Assembly: GCA_017998095.1 (NCBI GenBank)
Contig: JAGODU010000113.1
Coordinates: 1 to 12,762 of the forward strand
Direction: 5' to 3'
DNA from: Prolixibacteraceae bacterium
Lineage (GTDB): Bacteria; Bacteroidota; Bacteroidia; Bacteroidales; Prolixibacteraceae
Length of the DNA stretch: 12,762 nucleotides
This document shows positions 1-5,978 of this stretch, in pieces. Position numbers and translations under genes: made by a program. Position 1 is the stretch's first letter. Every line of letters begins with the position of its first letter. The notes under the pieces were generated by a model. It was given only the letters and a program-made list of their open reading frames with translations. It made no database searches and had not been told where the DNA came from.

Positions 1-229
1 AAATGCTAAGAAGAGCAGTGGAGCGAGAGTTTGAAATTATTGGAGAAGCTATGAGTAGAATCGAGAAATTAGATTCAAATATTGAGATTTCAAGTAAACG
101 CCAAATTATAAGTATGCGAAACAGAGTAATTCATGGCTACGATAAAATTGATAATGAAATTATCTGGGTACAATTGTAAGACATTTACCTGCCTTAAAGT
201 CTGAGATTGATAATCTTCTTAATAATTAA
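1..229 (+). pseudogene. HepT-family (HEPN/DUF86) toxin, 3' part, frameshifted near C-terminus
   Basis: The reading frame enters from the left edge (codons in phase with position 3) and encodes the C-terminal half of a HepT-like HEPN RNase toxin, which normally pairs with an MntA nucleotidyltransferase antitoxin; the partner would lie outside the window. The HEPN motif RX4HXY is visible as RNRVIHGY at 117-140. The frame stops at 177-179, after IIWVQL. In the frame one base away, translation continues smoothly as TIVRHLPALKSEIDNLLNN to a TAA at 227-229, which is the usual HepT tail. One extra G in the G run at 166-168 would restore a continuous IIWGTIVRHLPALK. This is therefore either a true one-base deletion or a homopolymer error in the assembly. 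The HEPN motif itself is upstream of the lesion. Family assignment is by motif and general similarity only. Confidence 0.8.
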
Positions 230-295
230 ATTACCCTCTATACAACACGATAAAATTGCTCTGTAGGGGGGTATCGCTTTTTCTACCATATTGCC

Positions 296-308
296 GCTCC
301 TATGGAGC
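296..308. repeat. Short palindrome GCTCC-TAT-GGAGC
   Basis: The sequence GCTCCTATGGAGC has 5-bp arms around a 3-nt centre and is followed by an A run. It resembles the short palindromes at the ends of dispersed intergenic repeats that I recall from Bacteroidota genomes. That resemblance is from memory and is not tested here. There is one copy in this window. Confidence 0.4.
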
Positions 309-324
309 TTAAAAAAACTTAGGG

Positions 325-349
325 TGATCGGGATTTCAAATCCCGGTCA
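325..349. repeat. Near-perfect 25-nt palindrome, REP-like
   Basis: The core CGGGATTTcAAATCCCG has 8-bp arms around a single base. Pairing extends outward through T328/G346 (a G-T wobble), A327/T347, G326/C348 and T325/A349, giving a 12-bp stem. Short GC-rich palindromes of this kind are often REP elements mobilised by RAYT/IS200-like transposases, but no transposase gene is seen nearby. It lacks a T tract on the plus strand, and on the minus strand a T run comes only about 5-10 nt later (CACCCTAAGTTTTTTT). A weak terminator reading leftward is thus a possible alternative. Confidence 0.5.
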
Positions 350-422
350 GCAATGTTAGCACCGTCATTGGTATCGTAGATATGCAATTATCTGTGCCCT
401 TCAGTTAACTTTAGTTGCTGAT

Positions 423-527
423 TTCAAAGTATTTGTCTGCCTGGATAATCCCGAACTTTTCGACGCCATAATGGTGTATACGAATAATGTCCTCTTTTGC
501 AGCATTACTTATCCTATATTCAGATAT
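423..527 (-). pseudogene. ParE-family toxin, 5' fragment
   Basis: Translating the minus strand from 527 gives ISEYRISNAAKEDIIRIHHY followed by GVEKFGIIQADKYFE. This matches the N-terminal third of RelE/ParE-superfamily toxins of the ParE type (pattern RxSxxAxxDLxxIxxYGxxxFGxxQAxxY). Two lesions are visible. The expected ATG start is ATA (525-527). After KYFE the homology stops, and the frame reaches a TAA at 411-413, only 38 codons in all against roughly 95-100 for the family. The start position overlaps the 3' end of the ParD remnant, as in a normal parDE operon. The fragment cannot encode a complete toxin fold. Confidence 0.78.
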
Positions 528-759
528 TTAGCAAAGCCTTTGATTGTTTTAATATTTGATCTTTGGTATCACTAGTAAACCCATTTCTTTCTGAATTTTC
601 AAGTTTTGCTTTAATCAAATCAATTTGAGCCTTCTGTTTTCGGGCTTGTCTGATCAAATCATTGATAAGTTCACTTTTACTGGAATATTCCTCGCTGTCA
701 ATCTGAGATTTTAATCATTCATCATTTGGTTTCGAAAATGATATGCTTTGTCTTGGCAT
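520..759 (-). pseudogene. ParD-family antitoxin with in-frame TGA
   Basis: The minus strand from ATG at 757-759 reads MPRQSISFSKPNDE, then TGA (715-717), then LKSQIDSEEYSSKSELINDL and so on to a TGA at 520-522, for 80 codons in all. This is the CopG/Arc ribbon-helix-helix antitoxin ParD. QSISF is the DNA-binding beta strand, and NDEWLKxQ followed by EYSSKSELINDLIRQAR is typical of the family. The stop falls exactly where the family has Trp, so a single TGG to TGA change explains it. No other frameshift is seen over 79 residues, which suggests recent inactivation. It is too broken to appear as an ORF. A promoter-proximal inverted repeat (770-793) is still present. Confidence 0.85.
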
Positions 760-769
760 AATATTATAG

Positions 770-793
770 ATTTGATGTAAGATCACACCAAAT
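770..793 (-). promoter_or_regulatory. Inverted repeat upstream of parD remnant, candidate operator
   Basis: ATTTGATGT (770-778) and ACACCAAAT (785-793) form an inverted repeat with 8 of 9 positions paired and a 6-nt centre, 10 nt upstream of the ParD start. ParD proteins autoregulate by binding palindromes at this position, so a former autoregulatory operator is a reasonable reading. Function is inferred from location and symmetry only. Confidence 0.5.
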
Positions 794-908
794 ATGAATC
801 AATTGCAATTTTTATTATATTGCTTATTAGTGGCTGTCATTTATTCATCCTCTATTTTTTTTAAATATCTTTAGCTGATCAGCAATGGTTTTTGCTTAAT
901 TGTTCCTA

Positions 909-939
909 TTGTTTTGTACGATAAAATACCGTACATTTG
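909..939 (+). promoter_or_regulatory. Bacteroidota-type promoter for the DUF1778/GNAT toxin-antitoxin operon
   Basis: TTG (909-911), a 20-nt spacer and TACATTTG (932-939) match the Bacteroidota sigma-factor consensus TTG-N(17-23)-TAnnTTTG exactly. Transcription would start a few bases later, leaving a very short leader before the ATG at 954. This supports the 954 start over the longer frame opening at 900, which would lie inside the promoter. Confidence 0.65.
915..935. promoter_or_regulatory. Perfect inverted repeat TGTACG-N9-CGTACA, candidate antitoxin operator
   Basis: The 6-bp arms TGTACG (915-920) and CGTACA (930-935) are perfect inverted complements. They overlap the spacer and the first bases of the -7 element of the promoter driving the toxin-antitoxin pair. 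DUF1778 ribbon-helix-helix antitoxins repress their own operon, alone or with the toxin, by binding such palindromes. The placement would block RNA polymerase directly. Binding itself is inferred. Confidence 0.6.
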
Positions 940-953
940 TGAAAAATATTATT

Positions 954-1244
954 ATGGAAGGACAGTTAATAAATAAAGATGAGAGGATTGAAATCAGAAT
1001 ATCTTCTTATGATAAAAGGATTTTACAAAAAGCTCAGAAATTAAGTGGGGATAAGTCTTTTAGTAGTTTTATTATTCGCATTGTTAAAGAACAGTCAGAA
1101 GAAATTATTGAGAAAAAGGATAAAATTATTGCAAGTGAAAGAGATCGTGAAGTATTCTTTGATGCTGTATTTGGGAAGAGTAATCCAAATCAAAATTTAA
1201 TTGAAGCAGCTAAGAAGTACAAATCTCAAACTACTCTCAAGTGA
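954..1244 (+). CDS. DUF1778 (TacA/AtaR-type) ribbon-helix-helix antitoxin
   Basis: This 96-residue protein would neutralise the GNAT toxin encoded immediately downstream and repress the shared promoter. The N-terminus carries the ribbon strand ERIEIRIS (about residues 10-17). A helix-turn-helix pair follows (about 18-45, YDKRILQKAQKLSGDKSFSS), as in DUF1778 proteins. The rest is a charged tail of the kind that wraps the toxin, with the typical end-region pattern REVFFDAVFGKSNPNQNLIEAA. The frame is open from 900, but MEGQLINK at 954 is preferred because a consensus promoter and an operator-like repeat lie between 909 and 939, and because 96 residues is the normal family length. The stop codon overlaps the toxin GTG start by 4 nt (GTGA), implying translational coupling. 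No lesion is seen. Confidence 0.85.
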   Translation: MEGQLINKDERIEIRISSYDKRILQKAQKLSGDKSFSSFIIRIVKEQSEEIIEKKDKIIASERDREVFFDAVFGKSNPNQNLIEAAKKYKSQTTLK

Positions 1245-1732
1245 AAATTCAACTACTGGAAAAGACTCATAATAGAAAACAATTCACTTGTGAAGAAGAT
1301 TCATTAACTGAATATATCAGGAAACAGGTTAGTCAGGATGTTCGTAAGCGCCTTTCTGTTTGTTTTGTTGCAATTGATGATGCTCAAAATGTGATAGGAT
1401 ATTATACTTTGTCAAGTGAAAGTCTTGGCCGTGAATCAATTCCTGAAAAGCATTTAAAACAGGTGCCTCAAAATTTTAATGCTCCGGTTATTCTACTAGG
1501 CCGTTTAGCAAGAGACATTACTACAAAAGGAACAGGACTTGGAGAGTATCTTCTTATTGATGCTCTGTTCAGAAGTTATAAATTGTCGAAAGAAAGTATT
1601 GGAGCAATGGCTGTAGTTGTTGATCCAATCAGCGATAAAGCTATCGATTTCTATATAAAATATGGATTTGAGCAACTGCCGGATAGTGAAAAGATGTTTC
1701 TCCCAATGAAGGTTATTGAGCAAATAATATAA
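1241..1732 (+). CDS. GNAT-family acetyltransferase toxin (TacT/AtaT-type)
   Basis: This 163-residue GCN5-related N-acetyltransferase follows a DUF1778 antitoxin. Members of this toxin group use acetyl-CoA to acetylate the amino group of aminoacyl-tRNA and so block translation. The acetyl-CoA-binding motif A lies in GRLARDITTKGTGLGEYL (residues 87-104), with the R/KxxGxG-type loop KGTGLG. The C-terminal AIDFYIKYGF (134-143) contains the conserved Tyr (Y138) expected to act as general acid, and FLPM near the end is typical. The early YIRKQVSQDVRKRLSVCFVA (25-44) matches the family's DVxxR segment. The start is GTG at 1241, overlapping the antitoxin stop. The gene appears intact, unlike the neighbouring toxin-antitoxin remnants. 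Which tRNA it targets cannot be read from the sequence. Confidence 0.88.
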   Translation: MKIQLLEKTHNRKQFTCEEDSLTEYIRKQVSQDVRKRLSVCFVAIDDAQNVIGYYTLSSESLGRESIPEKHLKQVPQNFNAPVILLGRLARDITTKGTGLGEYLLIDALFRSYKLSKESIGAMAVVVDPISDKAIDFYIKYGFEQLPDSEKMFLPMKVIEQII

Positions 1733-1837
1733 ATATTCAAATCAAAAATGATAGAATATCAAAGATTTTGGTATTACTTTTAAAGAAGCTTTGTTGACTG
1801 TATCTTTATTTTTACAAAGCGGAAATCATTAATAGTT

Positions 1838-4800
1838 ATGCCAAAAGTGAGAATATCTAATTTGTTTTGTGCGCTCATCGCTAGTGCCTTTATATTTACA
1901 AATGAACTTAGTGCTCAGAATATCAATGATTGGGAGAATCCTGAAGTCAATGGTGTAAATAAGGAAGAGCCTCACTCGTATAGTTTTCTGTCGGGTGACA
2001 AAGCCAATAATCCAATGATTAAATCATTAAATGGACTCTGGATGTTCAAGTGGTCGCCCGATCCACAGTCAAGGCCAGTTGATTTTTATATGGCAGACTA
2101 TACTGCTGAAGACTGGGAAAATATTCTGGTGCCCGGGAATTGGGAGCTTCAGGGATTCGGGACTCCGATTTATACCAATATTGCCTACCCCTTTAAAGTA
2201 GATCCTCCCAGAGTGACCGGTGAGCCGGAAAGCTATTTTACAAGTTACCTGGAAAGAAATCCTGTCGGCAGTTATTTAACAACCTTTATTGTTCCAGAAG
2301 ATTGGAATGATAAATTGGTATTTCTGAATTTTGGGGGCGTACTTTCGGCTTTTTATGTCTGGGTTAATGGTCATAAGGTAGGGTATAGCGAAAATTCCAT
2401 GTCGCCTGCTGAATTCGATGTTACAGCTTTCATTCATAAAGGAGAAAACAAGCTGGCTGTGGAAGTTTACAAATGGTGCGATGGCAGCTATCTCGAAGAT
2501 CAGGATATCTGGCGCTTAAGTGGTATTTTCAGAGATGTTGATCTGATAGCTCGTCCCACGACTTTTATCAGCGATTTTTTTGTAAGGGCGATACCCGACA
2601 ATACGTTTGAAAATGCAAATGTCTTAGTAGATATTAAAATTGATAACCGCTCTTCTCATGATGTTTCAGGTCTTTACGCTGACGCTGAAATTACAGGCTA
2701 TTCTGTCAAAAGTGAGATAGTTGACCTTTCTTTCACCGGGAAAATTCCTTTGATTCAAAAGTCAGCTAATACTACACTTGAATTAAAATCATTAATCAGG
2801 TATCCTCGACTGTGGTCTGCTGAAACGCCTGATTTATATGGCCTGACTATTAAACTTAGAAATAGCAAGGATGAAATTGTAGATAAAGCTGAGTGCTATT
2901 TCGGGGTCCGAAAGATTGAAGTTCGTGGCGATGTGTTATACATCAACGGGCAAACGGTTAAACTTAAAGGAATTAACCGGCATGAGCAACACCCCCGCAC
3001 AGGAAAGCATCTTAGCAGGCAATTTATGATCCGTGACATGGAGTTAATGAAACAAGCCAATATTAATTGGATCAGGACTTCACACTATCCTGACGACCCG
3101 CTGTTCTATGAACTTTGCGATAGATATGGTTTTTACGTGATGAACGAGGCAAATCAGGAGTCACATGCCTTTGGTCTGGGCAATAAGATAATGGGCGATA
3201 GTCCTGAATGGAAGAAATCGCATGTAGAAAGGGCTGTTTCATTGGTGCAACGCGATAAAAACCATGCTTGTGTCTTTTTCTGGTCATTGGGAAACGAAGG
3301 AGGAAAGGGGCGTAACATGGAAGCAATGGCTGATACTATCAGAAAGATATATCCGGGCTGTTTAATCTTTTCCGACACACATCGTGAGATTTCTGATCTT
3401 TATGATGACAGCTACCTTCATCCTGCCGATTTTAAAAGGCTGGGGGAAAGAATAACTGATAAGCCGGTAATCATGCGTGAGTATGCACATGTGATGGCTA
3501 ATTCGTGCGGAAACCTTAAAGAGTATTGGGATGTAATTTATGCTGACTCCGGAATAGCAGGTGCTGCCATTTGGGAATGGGATGAGCATGGAATACCAAA
3601 ACCTAAAGATGGTTCGAAGTTGAGGTTAAGTGAGCATCCTGATGATTATAACTTAAAAGACAATGAATTCTGGGCCTATGGAGGCGATTTTGGCGATAAA
3701 CCCAATGATGGGAATTTCTGTATCAGGGGACTGGTTTCTACTGACAGAAAACTATATCCGCATTATTATGAAGTTCAAAAAGTATATCAACCGGTAGCAT
3801 TTCAGCTTGTTAAGGATAAGGAAATAAAAATTCAGGTTACAAATCATTATGATTTTCTATCTCTTCAGAATATCGACTTTGAGTATGAATACATCAGGAA
3901 TGGCAAGCCATTTCAAAAAGGTAAATTTCAATGTGATAATTTGCCCGGTAAATCTTCAATCATAATTCTTCCTTCGCCTCAGATTACAGATACCGTTTCC
4001 CCGGAGATATTTTTAAATGTATATGCAAGGATGAAGAGTGCAAGCCTTTGGGCAGAAGATGGTTATTGTGTTGCCAAAGATCAGTTTGAAATCAACTCCT
4101 TTGATTGGAAGCAAGTTTTTCCTTCAGGGGGAAAGGTCAGTGTTGCTGAAAATGAGTTCCTTATAGAATTAAAAACAGAAACCATGTCGTTTACCCTTGA
4201 CAAGAAAAAAGGCACTTTGGTAAGCTGGAAAGTTGATCAACAGGAATTACTAAAAGGACAATTAGAACCTTATTTCTGGAAAACACCTAACGATAATCAA
4301 AAGCAAAGCGGTTACGTAAAGGAAGTGGGTAAATGGAAAAAAGCAGCAGATGATATCGTTATTAAAAAAGTTGGAGTATCAAAGAAAGAAAACCTGGTAA
4401 CTGTAAATTTTGAGATGTCGATGCCTTCCATTGGAGCTGATTATTCACTTCAATATCTGCTGAACGGGAAGGGTCAATTACATGTTGAAGCAACTTATAA
4501 ACCTCTGTGTGACACCATTCCATTGATGCCGAAATTTGGTATGAGGGTTCGTATTCATGAAGATTTTAACACAATTGAGTGGTACGGACGGGGTCCTTAT
4601 GAAAACTATCCTGATAGAAAAACCGGCTCTTTGATAGGGTTATATGAATCAAAACTTGAGAATTTTATCACACATTATCTTGCCCCTCAGGATAATGCTA
4701 ACCGGTGCGATGTTCGTAGGGTTACATTGGCTACTCAAAGTGATGAAAGAATTAAAATTACAGGGTTGCAGCCATTGAATTTCCGTGCATGGCCATATAC

Positions 4801-4990
4801 AGAAGATGATTTGGAAAATTCAAGGCATGATTATCAGCTTCCCATTCGTGATTTTATAAACCTCAATATTGATTTAAACATTCATGGTGTGGGTGGTGAC
4901 GATTCATGGGGAGCAAAGACCATGGATAAATATACGAACCCGGGCAATAAGCCTTACAAGTATGGTTTTATTTTAGAATATTCAAATTAG
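1838..4990 (+). CDS. Secreted GH2 LacZ-type beta-galactosidase
   Basis: This 1050-residue glycoside hydrolase family 2 enzyme would release terminal beta-galactose (or a related beta-linked sugar) outside the cytoplasm. A signal peptide spans residues 1-26, with predicted cleavage LSA/QNIND. The order fits five-domain LacZ proteins: sugar-binding jelly roll (about 60-235), Ig-like domain (about 240-350), TIM barrel (about 352-650), a second beta domain and a C-terminal small-chain domain (about 770-1045) with WYGRGPYENYPDR and GVGGDDSWG. The acid/base is E487 in WSLGNEGG, and the predicted nucleophile is E548 in MREYAHVMANS. GINRHEQHP and IRTSHYPDDP are the other barrel signatures. Length is normal for the LacZ type. 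No SusC/SusD pair or other carbohydrate gene adjoins it. Substrate beyond the family default is not determined by sequence. The downstream dioxygenase frame begins 36 nt later on the same strand. Confidence 0.92.
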   Translation: MPKVRISNLFCALIASAFIFTNELSAQNINDWENPEVNGVNKEEPHSYSFLSGDKANNPMIKSLNGLWMFKWSPDPQSRPVDFYMADYTAEDWENILVPGNWELQGFGTPIYTNIAYPFKVDPPRVTGEPESYFTSYLERNPVGSYLTTFIVPEDWNDKLVFLNFGGVLSAFYVWVNGHKVGYSENSMSPAEFDVTAFIHKGENKLAVEVYKWCDGSYLEDQDIWRLSGIFRDVDLIARPTTFISDFFVRAIPDNTFENANVLVDIKIDNRSSHDVSGLYADAEITGYSVKSEIVDLSFTGKIPLIQKSANTTLELKSLIRYPRLWSAETPDLYGLTIKLRNSKDEIVDKAECYFGVRKIEVRGDVLYINGQTVKLKGINRHEQHPRTGKHLSRQFMIRDMELMKQANINWIRTSHYPDDPLFYELCDRYGFYVMNEANQESHAFGLGNKIMGDSPEWKKSHVERAVSLVQRDKNHACVFFWSLGNEGGKGRNMEAMADTIRKIYPGCLIFSDTHREISDLYDDSYLHPADFKRLGERITDKPVIMREYAHVMANSCGNLKEYWDVIYADSGIAGAAIWEWDEHGIPKPKDGSKLRLSEHPDDYNLKDNEFWAYGGDFGDKPNDGNFCIRGLVSTDRKLYPHYYEVQKVYQPVAFQLVKDKEIKIQVTNHYDFLSLQNIDFEYEYIRNGKPFQKGKFQCDNLPGKSSIIILPSPQITDTVSPEIFLNVYARMKSASLWAEDGYCVAKDQFEINSFDWKQVFPSGGKVSVAENEFLIELKTETMSFTLDKKKGTLVSWKVDQQELLKGQLEPYFWKTPNDNQKQSGYVKEVGKWKKAADDIVIKKVGVSKKENLVTVNFEMSMPSIGADYSLQYLLNGKGQLHVEATYKPLCDTIPLMPKFGMRVRIHEDFNTIEWYGRGPYENYPDRKTGSLIGLYESKLENFITHYLAPQDNANRCDVRRVTLATQSDERIKITGLQPLNFRAWPYTEDDLENSRHDYQLPIRDFINLNIDLNIHGVGGDDSWGAKTMDKYTNPGNKPYKYGFILEYSN

Positions 4991-5026
4991 AGATATAAAT
5001 GAATTTACTTTCTAAGAAATTGACGT

Positions 5027-5857
5027 ATGAATCATTCAGACGACCTTAATGCTGTTTCGCAAGAATTGCCAAACACCGATAAAATGCCTGTTCTGTTTTT
5101 AGGACATGGGAATCCTATGAATGCCATAGAAGAAAATCAATTTGTTTTTGGATTTAGAAACATTGCCAAAACATTACCTGGGCCAAAGTCAATACTTTGC
5201 ATTTAGGCTCATTGGTACACTAATGGTACAAAAGTCACAGCGATGGAAATGCCTGAGACAATACATGATTTTGGTGGATTTCCCAAAGAACTATATGAAG
5301 TACAATATCCTGCAAAAGGAAATCCTGCTTTGGCAGAAGAGACAAAAAACATATTACATCCTGCTACTGTTGAACTTGATTTGAATTGGGGACTTGATCA
5401 CGGAGCCTGGAGTGTGATTAAGCATTTATTTCCGGAAGCAGACATTCCGGTAATTCAGTTAAGTATTGATTATACAAAACCTGCACAATATCATTTTGAG
5501 TTGGCACAAAGGCTATATTCATTAAGAAACAAAGGAATTTTAATTATTGGAAGTGGAAATATAGTTCATAATTTAGGATTAGTAGATTGGAGAAATTTTG
5601 ATAAGGATAATTACGGATTTGATTGGGCAATCGAAGCAAGAGAAACCATTAACAAATATTTGCTGGATGGAAATTTTCTTCCGTTAATAAATTACGAAAG
5701 GCAAACAAAAGCAATGCAGTTAGCCATTCCTGGTCAGGACCATTATTTACCTTTAATTTATGCCTTGGGATTAAAGCAGGAAAACGAAAGCCTGACTTTG
5801 TTTAATGATAAGTTTGTTGCAGGAAGTTTGAGCATGACAAGTTTGAAAATTGAATAG
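5027..5857 (+). pseudogene. ygiD: DODA/YgiD-type class III extradiol dioxygenase with in-frame TAG
   Basis: The frame from ATG 5027 to TAG 5855-5857 (277 codons) matches the 4,5-DOPA extradiol dioxygenase (LigB-like) family along its whole length. A TAG at 5204-5206 interrupts it at codon 60, between PGPKSILCI and AHWYTNGTKV. Relatives have Ser here (LCISAHW), so one TCG to TAG change would explain it and the phase is otherwise unbroken. Zinc ligands expected from YgiD are all present: H27 (GHGNP), H62 (AHWYT), H181 (NIVHNLG) and H239 (GQDHYLP), with DHGAW (H125) also conserved. A restart at ATG 5243 would give 204 residues but would lose H27 and H62, so it could not be a normal enzyme. Full length would be the usual 275-280 residues. 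TAG is an ordinary stop elsewhere in the window, so recoding is unlikely; decay or a sequencing error remains. Confidence 0.85.
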
Positions 5858-5978
5858 AAAAATTTTAAGCTGCAACCAATGTTGTTATTTATTGTCATTA
5901 TTTGATGTGTATTTTGCTTATACAAAATCACAACCGTATAGTTAATATGTAATTATCAAACTTTACTGTTTTAAACAC

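Larger units (their letters stand above)
230..422. other. Noncoding stretch with palindromes, abutting the ParE remnant
   Basis: I see no credible coding sequence here on either strand. The stretch begins right after the HepT tail and ends where homology to ParE stops (about 423), so it sits where the rest of the parE gene would be expected. It contains two palindromes, listed separately, and a G run at 266-271. The composition looks like a dispersed intergenic repeat or insertion scar rather than decayed coding sequence, but this is inference. Confidence 0.5.

Noticed and set aside
900..953. N-terminal extension of the antitoxin frame starting at 900
   Set aside because: It would be encoded within a consensus promoter and operator-like repeat, and it lacks family similarity; the ATG at 954 gives the normal length.
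3072..3589. Three minus-strand ORFs of 74-84 residues within the GH2 gene
   Set aside because: They overlap each other and lie opposite the conserved catalytic region of the beta-galactosidase; shadow frames.
5204..5206. TAG as a recoded sense codon
   Set aside because: TAG ends the beta-galactosidase gene and the dioxygenase frame itself at family-typical positions, so it acts as a normal stop here; no suppressor tRNA or recoding signal is visible.
5142..5384. 80-residue plus-strand ORF in another frame over the dioxygenase gene
   Set aside because: It overlaps the clear DODA reading frame (5027-5857), has no recognisable motif and is a shadow frame.
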